From Sphingomonadaceae bacterium (lineage in GTDB: Bacteria; Pseudomonadota; Alphaproteobacteria; Sphingomonadales; Sphingomonadaceae): a stretch of DNA of 35,098 nucleotides. The stretch covers positions 1 through 35,098 of the forward strand of contig CANJBY010000019.1 in assembly GCA_947472735.1 (NCBI GenBank), in the 5' to 3' direction. The notes under the pieces were generated by a model that did no database searches, was not told the DNA's origin, and saw only the letters and a program-made list of their open reading frames with translations. Positions 1 to 8,266 of the stretch are shown one piece after another; the first letter of the stretch is position 1; every line of letters begins with the position of its first letter. Both the position numbers and the translations under genes were made by a program.

Positions 1-371
1 ATCACGATATAATTCCTGGCGTGGTCTACACCTTGCCGGAATTTGCCGGCGTGGGCCTTACCGAGGAAGCCGCCAAGGCGCGCGGTGAGATCAAGGTCGG
101 CAAGTTCCCGATGCTGGCCAACAGCCGCGCCAAGACGAATCACGAGTCCGACGGCTTCGTGAAAGTGATCGCCGACGCCAAGACCGACCGCGTGTTTGGC
201 GTGTGGGCGATTGCATCAGTGGCGGGAACGATGATCGCCCAGGCCGCCCAGGCAATGGAATTCGGCGCCACTAGCGAAGACATCGCTTATACCTGCCACG
301 CTCACCCGACGCATTCGGAGGCTATCAAGGAAGCGGCAATGGCGGTAACCGGCAAGCCGATCCACATCTGA
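1..371 (+). CDS. lpdA: Dihydrolipoamide dehydrogenase, C-terminal part (5' end outside window)
   Basis: This is the last ~122 residues of a flavoprotein disulfide reductase; the reading frame is open from base 3 and the gene begins before the window. The segment is the dimerisation domain: it opens with the family motif YTLPEFAGVGLTEEAA and ends with the active-site region HAHPTHSEAIKEAA, where the His of HPT and the following Glu form the catalytic His-Glu pair that works across the dimer interface. The family reoxidises dihydrolipoyl groups of 2-oxoacid dehydrogenase complexes with NAD+. In alphaproteobacteria this gene commonly follows sucA/sucB, which would lie to the left. Glutathione or mercuric reductase is less likely given the HxHPTxxE context. 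Confidence 0.93.
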   Translation, partial: HDIIPGVVYTLPEFAGVGLTEEAAKARGEIKVGKFPMLANSRAKTNHESDGFVKVIADAKTDRVFGVWAIASVAGTMIAQAAQAMEFGATSEDIAYTCHAHPTHSEAIKEAAMAVTGKPIHI

Positions 372-385
372 ACGGAGCGCCAACC

Positions 386-589
386 ATGGCCGATACCATT
401 ACCCTCAAGCTCACCACCGATGAGATCGAAATTCTGGTCGATGCGCTCGAGGTCGACCTCGAAGGATACGTCGAGGCTGCGAAGGAAGCGCGCGGCAACA
501 ACCGGCGCGATGAAGTTGCCACCTTTACCGAGGCGGCCACCCGCATCCAGGCGCTGATGACCCGGCTTCAGGAGCTGGTCGAAGACTGA
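386..589 (+). CDS. Small conserved helical protein of unknown function
   Basis: A 67-residue protein (MADTITLKLTTDEIEILVDA...) starting 14 bases after the lpdA stop. GGAG lies 8 bases before the ATG, a good ribosome binding site. It has no signal peptide, membrane segment or cysteine; charged heptad-like stretches (EIEILVDALEVDLEGYVEAAKEA and TRIQALMTRLQELVED, in two pieces) suggest two amphipathic helices. I do not recognise a family. Its tight spacing puts it in the lpdA transcription unit. Confidence 0.75.
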   Translation: MADTITLKLTTDEIEILVDALEVDLEGYVEAAKEARGNNRRDEVATFTEAATRIQALMTRLQELVED

Positions 590-593
590 CCCC

Positions 594-1214
594 ATGCTCG
601 TCCCGGCCCTTCCCCCGGTCCTGGACCTCATCGGCTTGGCGATCTTCGCACTGACCGGCGCGTTGCTGGCGGCGCGGATGCGGCAGACCTTCGTCACCCT
701 CGCCTTCTTTGCGCTGATCACCGGCGTCGGCGGCGGCACCTTGCGCGACCTGATGATCGACGCCCCGGTGTTCTGGGTGCGCGATCCCTGGGTTGCGCCG
801 GTCTGTCTGGCCGTCGCGCTGGTAGCGTGGTTTACCCCGCACCGCTTCTGGGAAGGCAAAGCGCTGGAATGGGCCGACGCCGCCGGACTCGGCGTCTATT
901 CGATGCTCGGCACCGCCAAGGCCCTGGCTTACGGTGTGGCCCCGGTTTCGGCCGTGGTCATGGGGATCATCACGGGCTGCGTCGGCGGCATCATCCGAGA
1001 TGTGCTGGCAGGCCGCCCTTCGATCCTGATGCGGCCCGAACTCTATGTCACCGCCGCCGCGCTCTCGGCAGCGCTTTGCGCGGCGGGCGAACTTGCCGGC
1101 CTGCCACGCGAATTGACCTGGAGCGGCTCCGCCCTGGCCGGGCTCGCTTTGCGCGGGATGGCGATCCAGACAGGTCTGGCGCTGCCCGCGTACCGTCGGG
1201 TCCGCGAGGACTGA
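594..1214 (+). CDS. Trimeric intracellular cation channel (TRIC/UPF0126) family membrane protein
   Basis: A 206-residue integral membrane protein starting 4 bases after the previous stop. It shows the internal duplication of the UPF0126 (Pfam glycine-transporter/TRIC) family: the first repeat carries GVGGGTLRD (residues 44-52) and the second GCVGGIIRDVL (128-138), each between hydrophobic helices; about seven membrane helices are visible. Bacterial members form homotrimeric channels permeable to K+ and other cations; some were once proposed as glycine transporters, so the substrate is open. The stop codon abuts the stop codon of the convergent gene with no base between. Confidence 0.88.
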   Translation: MLVPALPPVLDLIGLAIFALTGALLAARMRQTFVTLAFFALITGVGGGTLRDLMIDAPVFWVRDPWVAPVCLAVALVAWFTPHRFWEGKALEWADAAGLGVYSMLGTAKALAYGVAPVSAVVMGIITGCVGGIIRDVLAGRPSILMRPELYVTAAALSAALCAAGELAGLPRELTWSGSALAGLALRGMAIQTGLALPAYRRVRED

Positions 1215-1784
1215 TCAGCCGGCCGCAGCCGGTTCTGCCGCAAGGGCTGCATGTCCGTCGACGGTGACCGAGCGGATCCGCCCATCGCCATCGATTGAGC
1301 AGGCAAAAACCCGGCCCGTTGCCACGCGGCCTTGAACCTTCCAGCCCTGCCCGTCACGGTCCACGGATTCGACTGTATCGACCCGCTGCGAACGCTCAAC
1401 CTCGCTGACGCAGCTGTTCACGGCACCGTCTATGCCGCGACCTTCCTGCCAGCTCGGGCGCTCGTCGCGCTCGCCATAGCGGGGCGCGGTATCACGGTCG
1501 GTGCGATAGTCGCGGTCGCGGTAAACATCGGTGTCTCGAGCGTCGCGATTCTTGTTGGCCTTGCTGGCCGCGCTGGCAATGGCGGCAATGCCACCGATGA
1601 TCAGGATCCCGGCCAGGATGTCGCCGCCGTCCACGTCGCCGCGATGACCCCAGCCACCGCGGCCACCCCAGCCTCCGCCCCAACCGCCGCGGCCGTGGGC
1701 CTCGGCCGCAATAGGTGCGAGCGTCATCGCCGCGGCAGCGGCCAATGCGAGGGCTGAGCACTTACCGATGGAATTGAGCCCCAT
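1215..1784 (-). CDS. Exported glycine-zipper protein of unknown function (paralogue of the 1893-2465 protein)
   Basis: A 189-residue protein with a clear signal peptide (MGLNSIGKCSALALAAAAAM then TLAPIAAEA), cleaved near AEA-HG. I chose the ATG at 1784, with AAGG 9 bases upstream, over an in-frame start 11 codons earlier. The mature part starts with a Gly/Trp/Arg-rich run (residues 30-47), followed by a hydrophobic glycine-zipper segment (ILAGILIIGGIAAIASAAS). An Arg/Asp/Tyr-rich linker leads to a C-terminal domain with two cysteines (NSCVSEVER and FACSIDGDGR) and GWKVQGRVA. The gene downstream of this one's promoter side, at 1893-2465, has the same architecture. Envelope location is likely; function unknown. 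Confidence 0.8.
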   Translation of the reverse strand: MGLNSIGKCSALALAAAAAMTLAPIAAEAHGRGGWGGGWGGRGGWGHRGDVDGGDILAGILIIGGIAAIASAASKANKNRDARDTDVYRDRDYRTDRDTAPRYGERDERPSWQEGRGIDGAVNSCVSEVERSQRVDTVESVDRDGQGWKVQGRVATGRVFACSIDGDGRIRSVTVDGHAALAAEPAAAG

Positions 1785-1806
1785 GTCTGCAAACCTTCGA
1801 TTTACA

Positions 1807-1823
1807 GTCGGATACACTCCGAC
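1807..1823 (-). promoter_or_regulatory. Hairpin in the leader of the exported protein gene
   Basis: GTCGGA-TACAC-TCCGAC on the plus strand is a perfect 6-bp inverted repeat 23 bases before the start at 1784. It could be an operator dyad or a short mRNA hairpin; the sequence alone does not decide. Confidence 0.35.
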
Positions 1824-1892
1824 TCGCCCCGCAAGCCTAGGCGGCCCAGACTGTCACCAGCCTGAACCGCCTCGCACTTGTCCACAACTGGG

Positions 1893-2465
1893 TTAGAGCC
1901 CACGGATCCCGCTGTAATCAAGGTCGGTCACCCGGCCCCGTTCGACCCGGCACTTGAAGTTGCCGCTGTCATATCCGCGCAGGCCGTCGTTCCAGCCGCG
2001 ATAGTCGCGATCCCAGCCCCGACCGTAGCGGTCGTCGCCATCGCGCCAGCCCCGGCCCATTGAGTTGACCGCAATCCGCCCGCGCACTTCCCAGCCCCAG
2101 CGGGTCTCACGCACGTCGCGGATGTCAGTAACATCCGCCCGGCCGTACGATGACCGGCGTGCGTCGCGCTCTGCGGCATAGACGCACTGTTCAATAGCCC
2201 GGCGCGGACTGCCGGTGCTCCGACGATCATAGCCACGATAGTTGTCATTACCGCGATCATAGCCGTAGCGTTCGTAGCGGTCGCGGTTTCCGGCAGAGGC
2301 GGCGACCGCGGCAATCCCGCCGATCACCAGCGCACCGGCAATCACTTCGCCAGCGCTGATGCCGTAATCGTGGCGGCCGTCGCGAGCGAAAGTCGGGGTA
2401 GCCGCAGAAACCGCCATTGCGCCGGCGGCGGCAGTGGCGACCAGGGCTTTGGTGAAGGTCTTCAT
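1893..2465 (-). CDS. Exported glycine-zipper protein of unknown function (paralogue of the 1215-1784 protein)
   Basis: A 190-residue protein with a signal peptide (MKTFTKALVATAAAGAMAVS then AATPTFA-RDG). AAGGA sits 9 bases before the ATG. After cleavage comes ISAGEVIAGALVIGGIAAVA, a hydrophobic glycine-zipper segment matching its neighbour. A low-complexity Arg/Tyr/Asp/Gly region is followed by a C-terminal domain with EQCVYAAERDA, GWEVRGRIAV and FKCRVERGRV, which lines up with the two-cysteine domain of the 1215-1784 protein. A second Gly/Trp/Arg/Asp repeat (around residues 138-165) is inserted before the last cysteine. The two genes look like a diverged tandem duplication. Function unknown; periplasm or envelope predicted. 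Confidence 0.82.
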   Translation of the reverse strand: MKTFTKALVATAAAGAMAVSAATPTFARDGRHDYGISAGEVIAGALVIGGIAAVAASAGNRDRYERYGYDRGNDNYRGYDRRSTGSPRRAIEQCVYAAERDARRSSYGRADVTDIRDVRETRWGWEVRGRIAVNSMGRGWRDGDDRYGRGWDRDYRGWNDGLRGYDSGNFKCRVERGRVTDLDYSGIRGL

Positions 2466-2565
2466 GGCTTATCGTCCTTGCATCTCTCGGGCGGGAATGC
2501 CCGGTACAAGACAAGGACTAAGCGATTCGTAGTGAGACGAGGCTGAACCGGCGCGTTAGCTCACG

Positions 2566-4764
2566 TTAATCTTTGCGAGCCGTTTTCTGAACAGTAGTTG
2601 GCGGTGCATGCCCGGGGATCATAAGCCCGGTCCATTGCGCAAAGAAGGCGAAGACGTCTGAACTCTCAGCAATCGCCTTGTCCGTCGGTTTGCCCGAACC
2701 ATGCCCAGCGCGGGTTTCTACGCGGATCAGATGCGGACGGATGCCGACCCGGGCGGCTTGCAAGGCAGCAGCGTATTTGAAGCTGTGGGCCGGCACAACG
2801 CGGTCGTCGGTTTCCGCCGTGGTGACCAGGATCGCGGGATAGTCCGCACCGGGCCGGATGTTGTGATACGGCGAATAAGTGCGCAGCACGCGGTAATCCG
2901 CCTCGACTTCGGGCTTGCCGTAATCATCGACCCAAGTGCGGCCTTCGGTGAAGCGATCGAAGCGCAGCATGTCCATCACACCGACTTGAGGATTGGCAGC
3001 GGCGAACAAGTCGGGCCGCTGGTTGACCACGGCGCCAATCAGCAGACCGCCATTCGAACCGCCCTGGATTGCCAGGCCGCCCTTCGGGGTGATCCCTTGC
3101 GCGATCAGGTATTCACCCGCGGCGATGAAATCATCGAACACGTTCTGCTTTGCCGCCAACCGCCCGGCTTCGTGCCACGGTTTGCCGAATTCCCCCCCGC
3201 CGCGCAGATTGGCCAGCGCAAAGGCGCCGCCGGCCTCGAGCCAGGCCATGCGCGAGGCCGAGAAGCCGGGAGTGAGGGAGATGTTGAACCCCCCATAGCC
3301 ATAAAGCAGCGTCGGCGCCGCCCTTCCCGCCGCTGCCAGCGAACGCTTGCGGACGACGAACATCGGCACCTTGGTCCCGTCGCGCGAGGTGTAAAAGCGC
3401 TGCTCGACCGCATAGTCCTCGGGCTTGAAGGTCAGCGCCGGTGCGGCGAATATTGCAGTCTCGCCGGTTGCCAGGTTCATCCGGTAGATCGTTGCCGGCC
3501 GGTTGAAGCTCGACAGCTGGTAGAACGTTTCCGGATCGCCCGGGTGCCCCTTGAAGCCGCTCGCCGTGCCGATATCGTTGAGGGCGATGCGCCTCGCGCC
3601 GCCGCCGCGGAGATCGTAGAGGATCGCCTCGCTTGCTGCGTTCTTGAGGTACGATACCACCAGCGTGCGCCCGACGATCGTGCCATCGCGCAGGGTTTCA
3701 TCGCGCTGGCCGATCACCTCACTCCAAGCGGGCTGCTCATGCGTCAGGTCAACGGCGACCATGCGGTAGCGCGGCGCATCCTTGTTAGTGACGAACCACA
3801 AGCGCCGACCGATCGCGTCAACCAGCTTCCAGTCGTGGTCGAAGCCGCTGACCAGCACGCGCGGCTCCCACCGGGCTGCGCCGCGCCGGGACAGATCCAG
3901 CAGGCGCAGCTCGAAACGCTCGTCAGTGCCATCGTAGCTGCGGATCACGCCATAACGCCCGTCGGAGGCGAGAAAGACCTCGTGATAGAGCTCAGGGTGG
4001 CTAGGCGTGGCATAGACCAGCCGGTCACTGCTTTGCGGTGTGCCAAGCTGATGGTAATAGATCGCAGAATTGCCGGCCCTGCCGGTGAACTCCTCACCCG
4101 GCCTGGGCTCGGGCATGCGGGAATAGAGGAAGCCTGAGCTGCCTACCCAGGAAAGCTGGGTAAACTTAGCCCAGTGCACCGCGTCGGTCAGCACCGTGCC
4201 GCTCGCCACGTCGAGCACGCGCAAGGTCCGCCAGTCGCTACCGCCATCCTGCACCGAGTAGAGCAGCAGTCGGCCATCCTCGGACGGCTTCCACTCGTCC
4301 AGCGCGGTGGCGCCGTCGCGGGCCCAGAGATTGGGGTCGAGCAGCAGCCTGGGCTTGCCCGCAAGCCCACTACGAACGAATAACTGCGACTGGTTTTGCA
4401 GGCCCGAGTTGCGCGTGTAGAAATAGCGTCCACCCGCCTTCACCGGCAACCCGAACCGCTCGTAGGAGAGGAGCTCGCGCGTGCGCTTCGCGAACCAGTC
4501 GCGCTGCGGCAAGCTGGCGAGATAAGCATCGGTCACGGCATTCTGCTGCCTCACCCATTCGCCCACCTCGGGATCGGTCAGCACGCTGTTTTCCAGCCAG
4601 CGATAGGGATCGGCCACCTGATCACCGAAATGGTCCTCGACGAGATCGAGCCGGCGGGTGTCGGGGTAGCTCATGGGGGCAGAGGCTCCGGCGTTGGCGG
4701 CGCAAGGAGTGGTCATGCAGGCCAGCAGCAATGCGGCGATCTGCGCTCGGGCGGAACCGGACAC
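2566..4764 (-). CDS. Secreted prolyl oligopeptidase family serine peptidase (S9A)
   Basis: A 732-residue S9A peptidase, close to the usual ~700 plus a signal peptide. The GTG at 4764 is chosen: GGGGAG lies 6 bases upstream and the protein then starts with a signal peptide (VSGSARAQIAALLLACMTTP then CAANA). Upstream in-frame ATGs would run into the terminator of rplQ. The N-terminal part holds the propeller (YPDTRRLDLVEDHFGDQVAD opens the family, followed by PYRWLEN). The C-terminal hydrolase domain carries Ser570 in GGSNGG, Asp653 in ETDDRVVP and His688 in RAGHGSGKPT, the expected triad; NLRGGGEFG is also typical. It cleaves after proline in short peptides, here probably in the periplasm. Alternative: a related S9 dipeptidase, less likely. 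Confidence 0.93.
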   Translation of the reverse strand: MSGSARAQIAALLLACMTTPCAANAGASAPMSYPDTRRLDLVEDHFGDQVADPYRWLENSVLTDPEVGEWVRQQNAVTDAYLASLPQRDWFAKRTRELLSYERFGLPVKAGGRYFYTRNSGLQNQSQLFVRSGLAGKPRLLLDPNLWARDGATALDEWKPSEDGRLLLYSVQDGGSDWRTLRVLDVASGTVLTDAVHWAKFTQLSWVGSSGFLYSRMPEPRPGEEFTGRAGNSAIYYHQLGTPQSSDRLVYATPSHPELYHEVFLASDGRYGVIRSYDGTDERFELRLLDLSRRGAARWEPRVLVSGFDHDWKLVDAIGRRLWFVTNKDAPRYRMVAVDLTHEQPAWSEVIGQRDETLRDGTIVGRTLVVSYLKNAASEAILYDLRGGGARRIALNDIGTASGFKGHPGDPETFYQLSSFNRPATIYRMNLATGETAIFAAPALTFKPEDYAVEQRFYTSRDGTKVPMFVVRKRSLAAAGRAAPTLLYGYGGFNISLTPGFSASRMAWLEAGGAFALANLRGGGEFGKPWHEAGRLAAKQNVFDDFIAAGEYLIAQGITPKGGLAIQGGSNGGLLIGAVVNQRPDLFAAANPQVGVMDMLRFDRFTEGRTWVDDYGKPEVEADYRVLRTYSPYHNIRPGADYPAILVTTAETDDRVVPAHSFKYAAALQAARVGIRPHLIRVETRAGHGSGKPTDKAIAESSDVFAFFAQWTGLMIPGHAPPTTVQKTARKD

Positions 4765-4781
4765 GTGCTTCTCCCCAACGC

Positions 4782-4816
4782 AAAAAGCGGTCGCGGATGG
4801 TAACATCCGCAACCGC
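4782..4816 (-). terminator. Intrinsic terminator closing the ribosomal supercluster
   Basis: Read on the minus strand, a 13-bp stem (GCGGTTGCGGATG / CATCCGCGACCGC, one G-U pair) with a TTAC loop is followed at once by TTTTT. It lies 46 bases after the rplQ stop and ends 17 bases before the GTG of the peptidase gene. Confidence 0.92.
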
Positions 4817-4861
4817 CTATGCAATCGCTGAATCGACGAACGTCGAGCCGGCCCGATCAAA

Positions 4862-5275
4862 TTACTCGGCGTCTTCCTCGGTCAGCACCGGGCCCGAGTC
4901 CTGGCCCTTGGCCGAGGTATCGCGGTCAACCAGTTCGATCACGGCGAGGGGCGCAGCGTCCGAGGCGCGGATGCCGGCCTTGATGACGCGGGCGTAACCG
5001 CCATTGCGTGCCGAGTAACGTTCGGCCAGCACTTCAAACAGCTTCTTTTCCTGCGCCTCGTCCATCATCCGCGCGTGCGCCAGGCGGCGGTTGGAAAGAC
5101 CGCCACGCTTGGCCAGCGTGATCAGCTTTTCAACGTAGGGCCGCAGTTCCTTGGCCTTGGAGGTGGTGGTGAGGATCTGCTCGTGCTTGATCAGCGATGC
5201 AGCCATGTTGCGCAGCATCGCGATACGGTGAGCCGAGGTCCGCTGCAGTTTGCGGCCGCCAAGCTTGTGACGCAT
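4862..5275 (-). CDS. rplQ: 50S ribosomal protein L17
   Basis: A 137-residue protein opening with the L17 signature [20 protein letters not shown] and containing [17 protein letters not shown] and [19 protein letters not shown]17 binds 23S rRNA near the exit of the peptide tunnel. The C-terminal ~20 residues ([20 protein letters not shown]) are an acidic tail beyond the core. It is the last gene of the cluster, downstream of rpoA, and is followed by the intrinsic terminator at 4782-4816. Confidence 0.98.
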   Translation of the reverse strand: MRHKLGGRKLQRTSAHRIAMLRNMAASLIKHEQILTTTSKAKELRPYVEKLITLAKRGGLSNRRLAHARMMDEAQEKKLFEVLAERYSARNGGYARVIKAGIRASDAAPLAVIELVDRDTSAKGQDSGPVLTEEDAE

Positions 5276-5383
5276 GTTCCATTCCTTCGTTCGTAGGGGG
5301 CCCGTATCAGGTAGCCCGATCCTGGCGGCACTTTTCGGTGGCCGCCGCTACCGTTTGGGGCGCCCTGGGACGCCCATTTCGGG
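5276..5383 (-). other. rpoA-rplQ spacer with hairpin
   Basis: This 108-base spacer contains, on the minus strand, GGCGG-C-CAC-CGAAAA-GTG-CCGCC, an 8-bp hairpin with one bulge, and a weaker GGGCG/CGCCC stem just after the rpoA stop. There is no T-run, so it is not an intrinsic terminator. Confidence 0.4.
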
Positions 5384-6442
5384 TTAGCCCAGCAGCTCTT
5401 GTTCAAGCTTCTTGGCCATTTCCTCGATATTTTCCGGCGGCCAGCCAGGGATGTCCATGCCGAGGCGCAGACCCATCGAGCTCAGGACTTCCTTGATCTC
5501 GTTGAGCGACTTGCGGCCGAAGTTCGGCGTGCGGAGCATCTCGGCCTCGGTCTTCTGGACCAGGTCACCGATGTAGATGATGTTGTCGTTCTTGAGGCAG
5601 TTGGCCGAACGCACCGACAGTTCGAGCTCGTCCACCTTCTTGAGCAGGTAACGATTGAGCTGGTTGGTATCGCCATCCTCGGACGGAGCCGCGGCCATGC
5701 CGATCATCGGCGATCCACCGGTCGGGGCCATGTCCTCGAAGTGGACGAACAGCGAAAGCTGGTCCTGCAGGATCCGCGCAGCAAAAGCCACGGCGTCTTC
5801 CGGAGTGACCGTGCCATCGGTTTCAACCGCGAGGCTCAGCTTGTCGAAGTCAAGCTCCTGCCCGATGCGGGCATTGTCGACCTTGTACGAGACCTGGCGG
5901 ACCGGCGAATAAAGCGAGTCGATCGGGATCAGGCCGATCGGGGCATCGACCGGGCGGTTCGACACGGCCGGGACGTAACCCTTGCCGGTGTCGGCGGTCA
6001 GCTCCATGTTGAGCGTCGCACCCTCGTCGAGGTGGCAGATCACCAGATCCTTGTTCATCACCTCGATGTCGCCGGTTACGGCGATGTCACCGGCGGTGAC
6101 TTCGGCCGGGCCGGTGGCAGAGAGCTGAAGGCGCTTGGGGCCTTCGCCCTGCATCCGGAGCGCGATCTGCTTCACGTTGAGCACGATGTCGGTCACGTCC
6201 TCGCGCACGCCGGCGAGCGAGGAGAATTCGTGCAGCACGTTCTCGATCTTGATCGACGTGATCGCGGCGCCTTGCAGCGACGAAAGCAGCACACGGCGCA
6301 GCGCGTTGCCGAGCGTCAGACCAAAGCCGCGTTCCAGCGGCTCGGCAACGAAAGTGGCGTTGCGCTTGGGGTCGTTGCCCTGCTTGATCTCGAGGGCGTT
6401 GGGCTTCTTCAGTTCCTGCCAGTTCTTGATATTGACAGACAT
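5384..6442 (-). CDS. rpoA: DNA-directed RNA polymerase subunit alpha
   Basis: A 352-residue alpha subunit starting at [26 protein letters not shown] lies 7 bases before this ATG. The reading frame stays open upstream, but that stretch is not alpha-like. The N-terminal domain (residues ~15-240) shows [20 protein letters not shown], the assembly and dimerisation motif. The C-terminal domain (~270-340) shows [20 protein letters not shown] and [20 protein letters not shown], which contact DNA and activators. A proline-containing linker joins them. It lies between rpsK and rplQ as in most bacteria. Confidence 0.98.
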   Translation of the reverse strand: MSVNIKNWQELKKPNALEIKQGNDPKRNATFVAEPLERGFGLTLGNALRRVLLSSLQGAAITSIKIENVLHEFSSLAGVREDVTDIVLNVKQIALRMQGEGPKRLQLSATGPAEVTAGDIAVTGDIEVMNKDLVICHLDEGATLNMELTADTGKGYVPAVSNRPVDAPIGLIPIDSLYSPVRQVSYKVDNARIGQELDFDKLSLAVETDGTVTPEDAVAFAARILQDQLSLFVHFEDMAPTGGSPMIGMAAAPSEDGDTNQLNRYLLKKVDELELSVRSANCLKNDNIIYIGDLVQKTEAEMLRTPNFGRKSLNEIKEVLSSMGLRLGMDIPGWPPENIEEMAKKLEQELLG

Positions 6443-6551
6443 GGACGTCCCCTTGGGATGATGTTCTGGCGGAAAGGGCCGTTGTCCTCGATCGAGGGCT
6501 GCGGCCGATCCGAAACTGCGACAGGCCGGATGACCTGCCGCGAACGGCAAA
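6443..6551 (-). other. rpsK-rpoA spacer with nested palindrome
   Basis: The 109-base spacer contains the 12-base palindrome CCTCGATCGAGG (6486-6497), enclosed by GGCCG/CGGCC on either side, giving a nested hairpin on the minus strand about 45 bases before the rpoA start. CAGG/CCTG forms a second weak stem near the rpsK stop. Confidence 0.4.
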
Positions 6552-6941
6552 TCAGACGCGCCGACGCTTCGACGGCCGCACGCCATTGTGCGGGATCGGG
6601 GTAACGTCGCGGATCGAGGTGATGGTGAAACCCACCGCCTGCAAGGCGCGAAGGGCGCTTTCGCGGCCCGAGCCGGGTCCCTTGACCTCAACCTCGATCG
6701 TGCGAACGCCATGTTCCGCAGCCTTCTTGCCGGCATCGTCAGCGGCGACCTGGGCGGCATAGGGCGTCGACTTGCGGCTGCCCTTGAAGCCCATCATCCC
6801 GGCCGATGACCAGGCAATCGCATTGCCCTGCGCGTCGGTGATGGTGACCATCGTGTTGTTGAAGCTGGCATTCACGTGAGCGATGCCGCTGGAGATGTTC
6901 TTGCGTTCCCGCTTTTTAAGGCGCTGGGGTTCGCGTGCCAT
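6552..6941 (-). CDS. rpsK: 30S ribosomal protein S11
   Basis: A 129-residue protein with the S11 signatures [40 protein letters not shown] and the C-terminal [19 protein letters not shown]11 forms part of the 30S platform and contacts the mRNA exit path. It lies between rpsM and rpoA. Confidence 0.98.
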   Translation of the reverse strand: MAREPQRLKKRERKNISSGIAHVNASFNNTMVTITDAQGNAIAWSSAGMMGFKGSRKSTPYAAQVAADDAGKKAAEHGVRTIEVEVKGPGSGRESALRALQAVGFTITSIRDVTPIPHNGVRPSKRRRV

Positions 6942-7006
6942 TGTCTACCTACCTGTTTCTTGCCGCTATCCGCCAAGGGCGCGGCTGGAAGTCATGTCGC
7001 GAAGAA

Positions 7007-7375
7007 TTACTTCTTCTTGCCGGCGATGGGCTTCGCCTTGCCCTTGCGGGTACGGGCGTTGGTGTGGGTCCGCTGACCGCGCACCGGCAGGCCCTTGCGA
7101 TGACGCAGGCCGCGATAGCAGGCCAGATCCATCAGCCGCTTGATGTTCATCGCGGTTTCACGACGCAGGTCGCCTTCCACGGTGTGATCAGCGTCGATCG
7201 CTTCGCGGATGTGCAGGACTTCCTGATCGGAAAGGTCCTGGACACGGCGGCTGTGATCGATTCCCAGCTTGTCAGCGATCTGCTTCGCCCGATGGGCACC
7301 AATACCGTGAATGTAGGTGAGCGCGATGATCACGCGCTTGTTGGTGGGGATGTTTACCCCGGCAATTCGAGCCAC
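7007..7375 (-). CDS. rpsM: 30S ribosomal protein S13
   Basis: A 122-residue protein: [59 protein letters not shown] and a Lys-rich tail. S13 sits in the 30S head and makes inter-subunit bridges. The start codon is GTG, with GGAG 6 bases upstream. It is preceded by a 279-base spacer with a good promoter candidate, so it probably begins the alpha operon (rpsM-rpsK-rpoA-rplQ). Confidence 0.98.
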   Translation of the reverse strand: MARIAGVNIPTNKRVIIALTYIHGIGAHRAKQIADKLGIDHSRRVQDLSDQEVLHIREAIDADHTVEGDLRRETAMNIKRLMDLACYRGLRHRKGLPVRGQRTHTNARTRKGKAKPIAGKKK

Positions 7376-7519
7376 TTACTTCTCCATGCTCCACAGGGCT
7401 TGAACCGCGTTCGCACCCCATCTCAACGCCTTGACACTGAAAGAACGGCAAAAAGTCCGGTTGGCTCGCGCATCGACGCTTACCTGCCGGACATACCCGC
7501 TCTGTTCGAGTGAAAGGGG

Positions 7520-7548
7520 CGCTTAAGGCGATTCGCCAGCAGTGTCAA
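7520..7548 (-). promoter_or_regulatory. Probable promoter of the rpsM-rpsK-rpoA-rplQ unit
   Basis: On the minus strand a perfect -35 box TTGACA (7548-7543) is followed after 17 bases by TAAGCG (7525-7520), a weaker -10. Transcription would start about 135-140 bases before rpsM. Nothing else gene-like is seen in the rest of the 7376-7654 spacer. Confidence 0.5.
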
Positions 7549-7654
7549 CGTCGCATCGACCACGCACCAGCACGTCGCCCGGAATGTACGATCCGGTACG
7601 CTCATGGGCTGATGTCCCTGCATACAAGCATCGCTGGCAAAGGTCAAAAACAGA

Positions 7655-8224
7655 TCAATTCCGCGGCGTCGGCTCTTCTGCCGGCAGTGCCGCTGCGCCG
7701 GCCTTCGCGACCAAACCGGCAAACTGCTCACCCAGCACCTTGTCAACTTGCGGCGCAACATCGGCGACCTTCAGGCGCATGGCTCCGCCGATCACATAGT
7801 TCCAGCTCAGATGCGTGGAGTCACCTGAAGACTTGAGTGCGATGGTCAACGTCGCGGTTACCGCTTCGGATTGAAGCGGTCCGATCGCGCCTGTCATCCG
7901 CAGCATCCGCCCGGGCAGGACGGCAATGACCCGCGCATGCTCGACACTGCCCATCCGCTGGCCTTCCGGCGCCGGGATCTTTTCGCAGAAACAGCCGGTG
8001 GCCTGGCTGTCGATAAACAGGTTGCTGGCATCACCAGAGTAGGTGTGATCCTTGGACCACCAGCCCTGCGGCGCGACGAGCGTATTCCAGACCTGCGTCG
8101 GCGTTGCCGCCACGTCGCTTTCGAAATGGATGACGAAGCTGGTTTCGGATTGCTCGATGACCTCAGCTCGGGCCGGTGCGCTTGCGAGACAGGCAATGGC
8201 GAGCAGGACGGTGACAGGACGCAC
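7655..8224 (-). CDS. Exported SRPBCC (START/Bet v1-like) domain protein
   Basis: A 189-residue protein starting at a GTG with GGGAG 7-8 bases upstream. Residues 1-20 (MRPVTVLLAIACLASAPARA) form a signal peptide. The mature part reads as a SRPBCC helix-grip fold: FVIHFESDVAATPTQVWNTL, then APQGWWSKDHTYSGDASNLF, a middle beta-rich part (ARVIAVLPGRMLRMTGAIGP) and a C-terminal amphipathic helix. The family binds small hydrophobic ligands; most members are cytosolic, so export is notable. The gene lies in the same direction between adk and rpsM, 42 bases after adk, interrupting an otherwise purely translational cluster. Ligand and role unknown. Confidence 0.85.
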   Translation of the reverse strand: MRPVTVLLAIACLASAPARAEVIEQSETSFVIHFESDVAATPTQVWNTLVAPQGWWSKDHTYSGDASNLFIDSQATGCFCEKIPAPEGQRMGSVEHARVIAVLPGRMLRMTGAIGPLQSEAVTATLTIALKSSGDSTHLSWNYVIGGAMRLKVADVAPQVDKVLGEQFAGLVAKAGAAALPAEEPTPRN

Positions 8225-8266
8225 GTCGGTTCTCCCGGTCTCGCCCCGCCAGACCTGCGGGGATAA

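Noticed and set aside
5399..6604. Plus-strand open frame of 401 codons antisense to rpoA
   Set aside because: Shadow of rpoA with no domain and no ribosome binding site.
7480..7761. Minus-strand frame of 93 codons upstream of rpsM
   Set aside because: It overlaps the end of the SRPBCC gene and the rpsM promoter, and its composition is not protein-like.
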